Positions 11,151 through 20,579 of a stretch of DNA of 64,000 nt are shown here, piece after piece. Source of the DNA: Capitulum mitella (taxonomy: Eukaryota; Arthropoda; Thecostraca; Pollicipedomorpha; Pollicipedidae). Within the stretch, counting starts at the first letter, position 1; every line of letters starts with the position of its first letter. The translations under genes were made by a program, and so were the position numbers. The stretch is from assembly GCA_030062745.1 (NCBI GenBank), contig CP099839.1:28705451-28769450 (forward strand). Direction: 5' to 3'. The notes beneath the pieces are model-generated. The model did no database searches and was not told the DNA's origin. It worked only from the letters and a program-made list of their open reading frames with translations.

Positions 11151-11510
11151 GAATAGGCGATCTAGGCTCAGATAAACAAAATTACAACTGCACATTGCCC
11201 AACTATTTAGCTGAACATCCATTTAACGTTTTAAGTTCTATCTTAAAAACTCTGTTTTTGGCAGACATTTTCCTTTTACTCTTAAGATGGCCAAAAATGG
11301 CCTGAGGTGCCTCCCAAAAACGTTGCCTGGCTCCGCCCCTGAGTAAAACAGAATTTTGGAATTTTGTGACGGCGCGTAGGAAAAATAGCTAGGAAAAGTG
11401 ACCAAGTTTCGTGAAGCTGCGTTAAAAAGCCTGGAATTGGCAAGGAAAAACCCGAGGGGGGGGGCAGATTCAGCCCCCCTGCCGGGAATAGGGTTACGCT
11501 ATACCTCCAT
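11151..11510. repeat. Subterminal blocks B and C of the transposon
   Basis: Block B (about 11220-11400) resembles, at clearly lower identity, the reverse complement of about 22100-22310, which lies just outside the right terminus. Shared landmarks are cattttcctt, aaaaatgg and ctggctcc. Block C (about 11450-11500), with a run of nine or so G then gcagattcag and cccccctgccgggaat, pairs in inverted orientation with about 20635-20690. Block C is therefore part of the inverted ends. Block B is displaced, being inside on the left and outside on the right. Confidence 0.65.
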
Positions 11511-11882
11511 GGCTTTAACGTACCCGCTGTTTTTATCACAGCCCATCCACAATATCTCGCTTTGAGATGACTAACTAGGGTCTATCTTACTATGCTACTG
11601 TCTTGACTTCCAAAGTATAATTGCCTCACATGGTTACGAGACGACATGTCACATTTGAACAAAACACATGCAGCCTGGTGCCAATTAATGCACGGAACGG
11701 CAGTAAGAAAGATGATACTGTGCTTTCTCGTATCCACGTGGTTATCATATCAGTATCTGCAAACCGAATTACATACCTGAAATGAAACAAAGATCGACCA
11801 TGTAATCTGGGGGCTGCACCAGTGAGTATTGTGAAATATATTTAATACTTGCGCACACAAGACGACTGGCTACTTCATTTGT

Positions 11883-12284
11883 CTAAGCGTAATCAAAGAC
11901 ATGCACATGCGCACTGCACAGCCGGTGGCACCACCAGCGACACCCGAGGCAACAGTCACTAATCACACCAGTATCGCTGTTCATCAACATCAATCTAGCG
12001 CTTGAGGAGAGAAAACTTTTATCACTCTTCGGTTGCGATTTCGGTCGATACGCCGCCTCTCTGCAGTGCATCCTCGATTCACACTGACAGCTCGGTGGCA
12101 GCCGGGTCCAGGCCAGCCAGCGGCAGAAGGCGCGGGTGCAGGTACGGCACCGAACGGCATACCGGCAGCGAGGACACCAGATACATGTGGTACATTTGGC
12201 CTTGTCATCCGCAATCACTTGGATCGGCGAGGGTATCTGGCCGACGTCCAGTTTGTGCAGTTTGCCATACGTCCGCCCAGCGCC
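11883..12284 (-). CDS. Probable last exon of the transposon protein, Cys-rich motif
   Basis: On the minus strand an AG ends at 12285 and an open frame of 133 codons follows, starting in phase 0. That matches the phase-0 donor after the C48 domain at 14560. Early residues read as natural protein (TYGKLHKLDVGQIPSPIQV), followed by seven cysteines in about 24 residues with spacing C-x2-C-x2-C-x2-C-x5-C-x2-C-x4-C, which suggests a zinc-binding knuckle, and then a basic Ser-rich end. It might bind DNA or RNA, or correspond to the C-terminal Cys-rich modules found in some transposases. Linking it to the protease exon across a 2.3 kb intron is an inference. The acceptor is not strongly pyrimidine-rich, so the exact start is uncertain. 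Confidence 0.4.
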   Translation of the reverse strand, partial: GAGRTYGKLHKLDVGQIPSPIQVIADDKAKCTTCIWCPRCRYAVRCRTCTRAFCRWLAWTRLPPSCQCESRMHCREAAYRPKSQPKSDKSFLSSSARLMLMNSDTGVISDCCLGCRWWCHRLCSAHVHVFDYA

Positions 12285-14559
12285 CTACGCGGTCCCGGGG
12301 GCGTCTGGCTGAACGCGCTCAGCGGTGGGGGATAAGCATTTCCCGGCCCAGGCGGCGCCACCATCCCCGGCATCGACGATGGAGGTGTAACGGGTTGCAT
12401 TTTGGCTCTTTATTGCAGGCATACGAGAATTCAAAATATTTTACATCCCGGCTTCTGAGACGACGCTGGCTTAGCATCGATGCAGCTGTAGCTCGTTTCT
12501 AGGGGGCAACATCGACCAGAGGTTCCACAGGCTGTTTTTGTGTGGCTGAAAAACAGCCGGTTAAGATTCCAAATTTAGACCGGCCGAACGCCAAACCCAG
12601 ATACGCCGGCGTTAGTGGCTCACAAAGCCACGAGGGGGCCGCAAGGACGGCTCCAGGGCCCGAATGCCTGACCCAGAAATGCAGCCCTTTTTCCGGGGGC
12701 CGGCTGGATACGTCACAAGCTGACGTAAACCAACTGACCAATCACACTGTCCCATGTCGAAGCCGCGTGAAGTCTCAGAAGTGGGAGGAGAACAAGGTGA
12801 AAAAGGATCTGAGATAGTTCAGTCCGGGAAGAGTTCGTGGAAGGTCTCCATACGACAGAGTTCGGGAGGAGCTCGTGGGAAATTTGACTGAGAGTGGTTG
12901 CCAGTCATGGATGCAAGTGCGAGAGGAAAGTCCAGCCAGCCCAGAAGATCATCCGTGAATTGAGTGTTTTTACGGCGCTCAAAATGTCCTGCTTGCACCA
13001 CGTTTTTTTGGTGATACGGTCACGCAAAATCCCAGTCGTAATGACAACCGTCCATCCCACGGAGACAGGACAGGAACAAGGGGACACCAGGGGCAGTGAG
13101 GGCTTGGGATGCATCCCGGGATGGGAAACTTTTTTTCGATGCAATGTTTCGATGTAAATTGTATGTTTGGCGTGTTGAAGTATGAATGTGTGTGAGCTAG
13201 TGCTAGTTTCATTTTTTGGGATGTCCGAGAAAATAAACGTCGAAATCGTATGACCAACTGGATCATATGATCGATAACGACGAAAAAAGAAAACTGGAAG
13301 GTGATTAGTCGCGAACCATTTCCATTCCTTGTGCGAGGCCAGCTGGTCTCATGTACATGCAACAGTACCGTGCCTCTGTTTCCGCAAAATCAGTGGGTCG
13401 TTGAGCGCGTAGACTTATCCGTAGAGTTTTGGAGGATAACGTCACCATGGTCGTAAGCAAACAATTCGGTTCGCATATAAGAAGAATGTATTAAATTCAT
13501 CGACGACGGAGATATTCCCAGCATGACCGAATGCAGAATCAGGCGGGTACCAGCTCGGCCAATGCGCGGTTGGCCACGCCGCTCGCCAAAATAACGCCTT
13601 AGAGCGTGCCGCGCTTGGCCTCTTCGCCTCTCACTGCACCTGCCAGCGAATGAAGGTTATCAGTGATTAGACTGTCGTAATAACAAATACTCTGATGCGA
13701 TGTTTGCTATGAATAATATCAAAAGAACGATTCAAGCAACTGCCATTGTTGGAGCTCAACTGCATTGCTGTTAACAACATTCATCAAAGGTCAAGGTCAG
13801 ATATCTTGTGATTTAGTCCAGATTTGCTTAGCGGCATGCCGAATTGCATGAAATATGCATTCAAAGACCCTAATCCGAGGACTGGTCTCTGAGACACCAG
13901 GGGGCGCAAAAAAACCCCCTAGGCGGTTGCGGGTGCGAAAAGGTGTCATGCGGTGCCGGGCTAAGTCCTAAAGCGTAAAACATTCACCTGCACAGTGCGC
14001 GGATGCATCATGACCAGGTACAAATTGGCCTCCATGACAACCCACAGCTGTGGCAGCTGCTCAGGACCGGGTGCACACACCATGGACTGCGGCCTCTGGC
14101 ACTGGCACACGGGAATTGGTGTCAGGAGAAAACTCTCCGACGCCTGTAATCAACAGAGAAGCTAAATTAAACACAGAAAACGTGGAAATAACAAACATGG
14201 CTCTCAACGTGTATACACAGTTACTGGAACCACTCTCAGATTTCACATGCACATAAGTCGATCAATACCCACTGCTAAAGGAATGCACACCGACGATTGC
14301 ATGATGTGTACCCGTGTTTCTTATTCCATTTGTGTGAACATGTTCATCCGGGATTGGTTTCCGAATGCAGGATAAAAATGCAGGTTTGACATGCAGTTAT
14401 GACAACGTTCATTCCGAAATAAAACGCTGGAGGTCCTTTAATATGTGCTTAAAAATGGTGCTTAATGATGTTTTCATGTAGCATTATTAACTATTACTGT
14501 AACATTCTGCTACATCACGCTATGAAAACCGCAATCATTTGCATTAGAAAAAAGCACAC
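12285..14559. other. Transposon interior, presumed intron
   Basis: No convincing exon is seen on either strand. Frames here are short and lack recognisable motifs. If the Cys-rich exon belongs to the protease gene, this is a ~2.3 kb intron with a CAG|GTGTGC donor at its minus-strand start (14560/14559). Confidence 0.35.
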
Positions 14560-16410
14560 CTGGATACGAGTGCACAGCTGAGCCTTCATATAGTCCACAT
14601 TGAAGGGCCTAGTGATGCCAGTGGCCGCAGCCTCGACGAGCCAGCAGACCCGATAACCGCAGGTCCAGCCATCTGCCTGCTGCGGTGTCGTCGGCGCCAC
14701 GAGTCTCCACCCGCCCCATTGCAGGTCGGGCACCGCTGCAGCCATCAGGACTTGCGCTGCCCGGAGGTCCTCTGGATTTGGCCAGCATCCCATCAAATCG
14801 CAGAATACGACGAGCCTTTGGTTCCAGAGCACCACGAACAGCACCCAGTGGAGGCCAACATTCAGTGGCAACAACCAGGTGGTAGCCGGTGCCTGGCGCC
14901 TAAAGAACGGGAACATGCAGCGACGACAGGCCCGCTCTACAACCTCACGCCAATGTACCGACAACGCCAGCACCGGAGGCGAAGCCACTGCACTGCTGAA
15001 CAGGTCCACCGACAGATCGGTTAGCCAGTCGCCAGCCAGGACAGGCTCCAAGGCCCTCTTCACTTCAAGGGCATGATGAGGGTCGGCAGCAGAGCCCTGG
15101 GTGGCCGTGCAGGGAGCAGCAGGACGCTGACTGGCCGTGGCGTGAACAGCAGGGCGCTGGCTGGCCGTGGCAGGAGCACCACGGCGCTGGTTGGCCGTGC
15201 AGGGAGCAGCAGGACGCTGGCTGGCCGTGGCGGGAGCAGCACTGCGCTGACCCGCCGTGGCGGGAGCAGCAGGGCGGTGGCTGGCCGTGGCAGGAGCACC
15301 ACAGCGCTGGCTGGCCGTGCAGGGAGCAGCAGGACGCTGGCTGGCCGTGGCGGGAGCACCACGGCGCTGGCTGGCCGTGCAGGGAGCAGCAGGGCGCTGG
15401 CTGGCCGTGGCGGGAGCACCACGGCGCTGGCTGGCCGTGCAGGGAGCAGCAGGACGCTGGCTGGCCGTGGCGGGAGCACCACGGCGCTGGCTGGCCGTGC
15501 AGGGAGCAGCACTGCGCTGACCCGCCGTGGCGGGAGCAGCAGGGCGGTGGCTGGCCGTGGCAGGAGCACCACAGCGCTGGCTGGCCGTGCAGGGAGCAGC
15601 AGGACGCTGGCTGGCCGTGGCGGGAGCACCACGGCGCTGGCTGGCCGTGCAGGGAGCAGCACTGCGCTGACCCGCCGTGGCGGGAGCAGCAGGGCGGTGG
15701 CTGGCCGTGGCAGGAGCACCACAGCGCTGGCTGGCCGTGCAGGGAGCAGCAGGACGCTGGCTGGCCGTGGCGGGAGCACCACGGCGCTGGCTGGCCGTGC
15801 AGGGAGCAGCACTGCGCTGACCCGCCGTGGCGGGAGCAGCAGGGCGGTGGCTGGCCGTGGCAGGAGCACCACAGCGCTGGCTGGCCGTGCAGGGAGCAGC
15901 AGGACGCTGGCTGGCCGTGGCGGGAGCACCACGGCGCTGGCTGGCCGTGCAGGGAGCAGCACTGCGCTGACCCGCCGTGGCGGGAGCAGCAGGGCGGTGG
16001 CTGGCCGTGGCAGGAGCACCACAGCGTTGGCTGGCCGTGCAGGGAGCAGCAGGACGCTGGCTGGCCGTGGCGGGAGCACCACGGCGCTGACCAGCCGTAG
16101 CGGGAGCAGCACTGCGCTGGCTGGCCGTGGCGGGAGCAGCAGGGTGCTGGCTGGCCGTGCAGGGGGCAGCACTGCGCTGACCGGCGACTGAGCCCTCGGT
16201 GGCCGGTGAGACTTCGCCGCTGTCATCCGAGAAGAGATCTTTGGCGATATTACACGGGGCTGTCCTGTACGAAAAGCCACGCCTGGCGCGCTTCTTTCGC
16301 CAGCTCTCTTCTGCATCGGCGAAGTCCGGTGCCGGTGTCCTTTTCCGTCGTGGAGGGTTGGTCGGGATCAGGTCCTGTTTCCTTTGAGCGGTGAGGTGAC
16401 TGACAAGAGC
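14560..16410 (-). CDS. Repeat linker plus Ulp1/C48 SUMO-type cysteine protease, probably fused to the transposase
   Basis: A single open frame runs from a TGA at 16411-16413 to a donor at 14560. It starts with a basic segment (PPRRKR, then SWRKKRARRG), then SDDSGEVSPATEG, then ~370 residues of 10-residue repeats (forms of ATASQRPAAP and CTASQRRGAP), then a Peptidase_C48 domain from about 15063. Catalytic residues are visible: His in NVGLHW (14848-14850), Asp in FCDLMG (14797-14799), Gln and Cys in PQQADGWTCGY (Gln 14677-14679, Cys 14659-14661), with Gln six residues before Cys as in Ulp1/SENP enzymes. Family role: cleaving ubiquitin-like conjugates, usually SUMO. The frame has no good start codon of its own and overlaps the transposase frame at 16371-16410, so it is best read as the C-terminal half of the same protein. 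Without splicing, the frame runs on to a stop near 14515. Confidence 0.8.
15085..16190. repeat. 30 bp coding minisatellite, with 60 bp and longer higher-order units
   Basis: About 36 tandem copies of a GC-rich 30 bp unit (plus strand cggtggctggccgtgg and variants ending gggagcagc or gggagcacc). They are arranged as alternating pairs and, from about 15490 to 16010, as a nearly exact ~150 bp higher-order unit repeated four times. Because 30 is a multiple of three, several frames stay open throughout, including one on the plus strand. Only the minus-strand frame that continues into the C48 domain has coding context. Confidence 0.9.
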
Positions 16411-18284
16411 TCAACCAAGGCGCCTGGAGCGAGCTTACGTTTCTTTACCATGAGGCTGTTCTTTAGGGTGCGAAACCAGCTCTCAACGCACGCGTTGCTT
16501 GCGTTTCCTTGTGAAAGCGACGCCCACAGCGGAGCAAGAGGCATGATGATACTGCACAGGTGGTTGAGCAGGTTCGGACAGTAGCACGTGTTGGTGATGT
16601 CACCGTCGCCAGCGCCGTGGAGCTCGGCCTCAACAACCCGCCGAAGAGCAGTGAAATGGCGACCTGGTACCGTGCTCTCCTTGTAGGATCGCCACCTCTC
16701 ATCCACCTCGGTGGGTTCTGGGTCCGTGTCCTGGAGCGTCTCGTCGTCCTGCTTTCGATCCAGATGTGGCTTTGCCGTGGAGAGGAGGAGGCGGCACATG
16801 TCGCGAAAGGCTGAGTCCAGCTCTGGAACGCTCTTTGCTCCCTGCATGCGTCCAAACAGGTACATGACAGCCCGTCTCTCCGCGACCTTGCGCTTACCGA
16901 GGTGGTTCACTGCGGCCTGTGCCACGCTATGCGCTACGTGGCAGCTGCACAACGAGATCGTGGTAACCAGCACTACACCCCTTAGTGCTGCTACCCACGC
17001 TTCGTCTAAGTAGGCCGGAAAGGTTTTGCCGGCGAGAGCCACACTGATTGCGTGGAGCAGGGCCCACGACAGGTCTGTTACAACCCTGGGTGGCAGCAGC
17101 TGGCGGGATCCTCCAGCACACTGTCGGAAATCGAGGGCCAGCTGCAGCAGAAAAAATGTCACGCTTGGCGCGGTGTGCCTCTCAGCTAGCATGTGGGCGA
17201 CCGGGTAAGCAGTGCCCTTTGAAGGCGACGCTAGCACGGAGTACAGGTAGGCCCTGGTGTTGCCTACCTGGTGACTAACTGATCCAGTCGCGTCGATATG
17301 AATCGAACACCTGTCTTTGGCGTACTTTTTCAGTGTGTCCTCCCCGTACACATGCACCATGAGCGGCGAGTCGGCCAGATGGTGGACATAGCCTTTGATA
17401 GTCGTGCTGTGGATGTCCATGAGTGCTGACACCTTCTTCATGATGTTAAGGTCTTCTAACGGCTTCACGGAGTACCGTTCACGGGCTCGCGCCTCCGCCG
17501 CCGCTTTCCTCAGCACCTCGTTTGTTGGCACGGACGAGACGTTACCATGCCTCAGAGCCGTCTCTGAAGCCGCCGCCAGAGACTTCGTGCGACAGCGGTA
17601 AGGCCCGGTCGCCATCACCTGCCTTGCCGTCGAAACCCGCTCGTCGCCGGTCAAGCGCCGGCTGAAACTTCCTCCCATATGACGAGCTGATCCGTTCTCT
17701 TGCACCAGAAGCATCACATCGCCTGACTTCATCTTGTCTTGGAATGTGATGCTTACCGTCTTCGGACAGGAAGGGAACTTGCACGAGGCCGATGCCGAAA
17801 AAAATGGTCCAGTCACCTTCCTGGAAGCTGGCTTTTTCAGGTACCCACGCTTAAAGCACAGTACACAGGGCCGTTTCGTGGACGACGCGTACGCCTTGTA
17901 TAGGATGTTCGTCCAGCCTGAGGCGAGGTTGCTAGGATTCTGTTCACCATCCGTCATTCGGGTCCATTGACTAGCCGACACGCGAAGGATGTACTCCCTG
18001 TAGGATGGCGCTCGTGACTTCTCGGCACCAGGAGAGCGTGACGGCGACTCCTCGCCAGGAGTGCGTGACGGTGACTCCCTGCCAGGAACGCGTGACGTTG
18101 GCTCCTCGACAGCAGCGCGTGACGGTGACTCCTCGACAGGCCACTCCTCGCCAGGAGCGCGTGACGGTGACTCCACGCCAGGGACGCATGACGGCGACTC
18201 TATGCCAGGAGCGCGTGACGGTGACTCTTCGCAAGGAGCGCGTGACAATGACTCTACGCCAGTGGCGCGCGACGGCGACTCCAT
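16368..18284 (-). CDS. D-D-C(2)H-E RNase H-fold transposase with N-terminal zinc ribbon
   Basis: Residue numbers count from the ATG at 18284. Residues 1-90 are 10-residue ESPSRAPG-type repeats. Then a CxxC...Cx4C zinc ribbon (Cys140, 143, 168, 173) followed by KTVSITF. The catalytic core follows: first Asp in IHIDATGSV (331), second Asp in VVTDLSWALL (404), a C(2)H motif in SLCSCHVAH (Cys446, His449), and the Glu in NACVESWFRTLK (601). The DATGS, TD.SWAL and VESWF.TLK blocks are shared by a large group of animal transposon proteins that I recall mainly as uncharacterised; MULE, Kolobok and KDZ families have the same C(2)H signature. It would cut and join the repeat-built ends in the nucleus. 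The frame stops at 16368, but a -1 frame carrying the protease is open from 16410. The open frame also extends upstream of the ATG to about 18550, so the true start may be earlier or spliced. Confidence 0.85.
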   Translation of the reverse strand: MESPSRATGVESLSRAPCEESPSRAPGIESPSCVPGVESPSRAPGEEWPVEESPSRAAVEEPTSRVPGRESPSRTPGEESPSRSPGAEKSRAPSYREYILRVSASQWTRMTDGEQNPSNLASGWTNILYKAYASSTKRPCVLCFKRGYLKKPASRKVTGPFFSASASCKFPSCPKTVSITFQDKMKSGDVMLLVQENGSARHMGGSFSRRLTGDERVSTARQVMATGPYRCRTKSLAAASETALRHGNVSSVPTNEVLRKAAAEARARERYSVKPLEDLNIMKKVSALMDIHSTTIKGYVHHLADSPLMVHVYGEDTLKKYAKDRCSIHIDATGSVSHQVGNTRAYLYSVLASPSKGTAYPVAHMLAERHTAPSVTFFLLQLALDFRQCAGGSRQLLPPRVVTDLSWALLHAISVALAGKTFPAYLDEAWVAALRGVVLVTTISLCSCHVAHSVAQAAVNHLGKRKVAERRAVMYLFGRMQGAKSVPELDSAFRDMCRLLLSTAKPHLDRKQDDETLQDTDPEPTEVDERWRSYKESTVPGRHFTALRRVVEAELHGAGDGDITNTCYCPNLLNHLCSIIMPLAPLWASLSQGNASNACVESWFRTLKNSLMVKKRKLAPGALVELLSVTSPLKGNRT

Positions 18285-18480
18285 ACCAGGAGCGCGTGAC
18301 GACGACGCTATGCCACGGGCGTGTGACGGCGACTCATCGCCAGGAGCGGGCGTGGGCGCCTCCTCGCCAGAAGCGCGAGGCGGCGACTGCTCCTCAGGAG
18401 TGCATGGCGGAGACTCATCGCCAGGGGCGGGTAGCGGCGACTCGTCGCCTGGGGGCGGTGACGGCGAGTCCTCGCCACGA
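18030..18480. repeat. 30 bp tandem repeats coding for the transposase N-terminus
   Basis: About 15 degenerate copies of a 30 bp unit (plus strand around ccaggagcgcgtgacggtga). On the minus strand they encode the ESPSRAPG decapeptide. Copies have diverged more than those at 15085-16190, but the unit length is the same, so both ends of the predicted protein carry decapeptide repeats. Confidence 0.85.
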
Positions 18481-18559
18481 GAGAGTGAGGTTGGTGCTAT
18501 TTGAGCAGCATGTGATGCTTCTTGAGCCTTTGGCTGAATTGCACAGCTAATCCTCCGAC

Positions 18560-20579
18560 GAAAAACAAGGTTTCTCTTGAAGAGGTTGCAGAAATGTTTT
18601 GCAAGTTTATTTTTTGCTAGCCTTTGTCGACTGTTGGTTGTGCGTAGTCTCTCGAGAGCAAGCTTCCAAAACGCAAGGTTATTCGGGTTGTAGGTTACAG
18701 CAGCAGATCGAACATTTAGGATTGCCTGGGAAAGGTGAGCAAATTGGTGTCACAGAAGCGCACATTGTGCGCTTTGTGTTGTGCACATTGCGATTGTGCC
18801 GAGACATGGTTAAGGACATTCAAGGCATGAAAACAGAGACGTCGCCCGATTTAACAGCCTATGTGTGGGAGCTACGGTCGCCCGTTGCACGTTGCAAGCA
18901 GAAGGGCAATCAGACATCTGTTAATCAAGCAACTAGGAAGAGGCAGAGCCATCCATAACGACTGAGTAGTGCTGTCACTGCTGACGACATTGCCAAAGCA
19001 GTGTCACCGTCACCACCGTTGTCAGTGCTCAGTTGTCACTAGGCCTTCACCGTCACCGCCGGTTTTACGATTTCAGCCACCACGGAAGTTCAAACACTTT
19101 TAGTGCGTTACCGACACCATTGTTTAAGTGTTGTTATCGCACACTTATAGCCATGAATGCTCATTTTTGGAAGTGCGGAACGCCGTCCCCAGAGTGACCC
19201 TCGATGCACACGCAGTTGTGCATCGAGCCATATATTAATACGCCGGGGTGGTACTACGATGCGCGCAACAGGCCGCCACACCACGATCTGTTAATGGATC
19301 AAACTGATGGACGAAGTCACGCGGCGAAATCTGTTTTAGCTGTCGGATGGAACAAATGCCAATTGCCACTCACCACTGGAGGGAACTCCGTCGGCACTCC
19401 CACTCTCCTCACAAGACACACACCTCGGCGCTGTCGCGGCATCGCTGCTTGCACTGCGAGCTGCGGCTGCGTGTCCCCACAAGGTGGCTCAGACACTCAA
19501 GTGACCAAGCAACGTCTTCCGGTTGCCAGCAGAATTTGAAATGGCGGGAGGGTCCAGCCAATCAGAGCGAGGGACTGAAGGTCACACGGCGAATTCTGTT
19601 TTGGCCGTCGGTCAGATGGCGGGGGTGGCGCGAGACTGAAGGTCACACGGCGAATTCTGTTTTGGCCGTCGGATGGCGGGGGGCATTGTAAACTGACGAA
19701 ACAGCGTCTTCCGGTTGCCAGCAGAAGGATCGTCTTCCGGTTGCCAGCAGAAGGATTTAAAATGGCGGAAGCGACCAGCCAATCAGAGCGAGGGACTGAA
19801 GGTCACGCGGCGAAATGACGGAAACGTCCAGCCAAGGACGTTACCTCTAGTGTCGCCAAGGACGTCACTGGAGTAATCTCCGGTCCAGCCAAGGACTGAC
19901 TTCTGAATTCTGTGTTAGCCGTCGGATGGGGGGAGGGACATTGTGTCCTCAAGATGTCAACCATTGTCCAATGCATTTTAAAGATACCGAGAACAAATGA
20001 CAATTGCCATTCACCACTGGATGGGAGTCCGCCGGCACTCTCACTCTTCTGACATCACCCAGAACTCGGCGCTGTCGCGGCATCGCTGCAGCCCCTGTTG
20101 CTGGTTCCCTGTCCTGACCAGGTATGGACATGACGTATCTCATGAGTTTTCTATTTGTTCATGAAATTTATATTTTTACCGAGAGCTCTGTTAACAGGTT
20201 GAGCAACGGACCAGCAAATACGCCGACTGCGCGCGACGCTGCAGTGGGGACACATCTAAATGGCCGCAGTTTTGTTCCCTGGTCCCCTGTCGCGGTTCTC
20301 TGTCCAAGGCCGTTATCCCAGCTCCCCTGTCTCCGCATGTGATACCAACACCGGTCTCCATTTCTTAGGTCTTATAGCCCATGTCGCTGGTTCCCTGTTC
20401 CGATCAGCTATGGCTCGGCCGGGCCCGTCTGCAGGCCGCGCACCACCTCGGCTAGGCCCAGGACGGCGTCGGTGGCCTCGCGCGTTGAGAGCTCTGTTAG
20501 CAGGTTCAACAATGGCCAGCTATGGCTCGGCCGGGCCCGTCTGCAGGCCAAGCACCACCTCGGCCAGGCCCGGATGTGT
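18560..20579. other. Transposon interior without supported gene, with short direct repeats
   Basis: Presumably the 5' flank of the minus-strand transposase gene. A plus-strand open frame at 18599-18958 has no recognisable family. From 19300 to 19830 short blocks recur: gtcacacggcgaattctgtt (about 19580, 19634, with variants near 19313 and 19802), cgtcttccggttgccagcag (about 19511, 19707, 19729) and agccaatcagagcgagggac (about 19557, 19778). From 20407 a ~113 bp stretch starting agctatggctcggccgggcc is repeated directly at about 20519. Confidence 0.5.

Noticed and set aside
15073..16191. 372-codon plus-strand ORF of AGSSRTLAGRGGSTTALAG-type repeats
   Set aside because: The 30 bp unit keeps several frames open on both strands; this frame has no non-repetitive coding flank, whereas the minus-strand frame runs into an intact C48 protease.
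15060..16316. 418-codon minus-strand ORF of LLPARPASAVVLPPRP-type repeats
   Set aside because: Same repeat artefact in another frame; it stops just before the protease domain and is not in frame with it.
18599..18958. 119-codon plus-strand ORF in the transposon
   Set aside because: Segments such as EAHIVRFVLCTLRLCRDMVKD look protein-like, but no family, splice context or second copy supports it.
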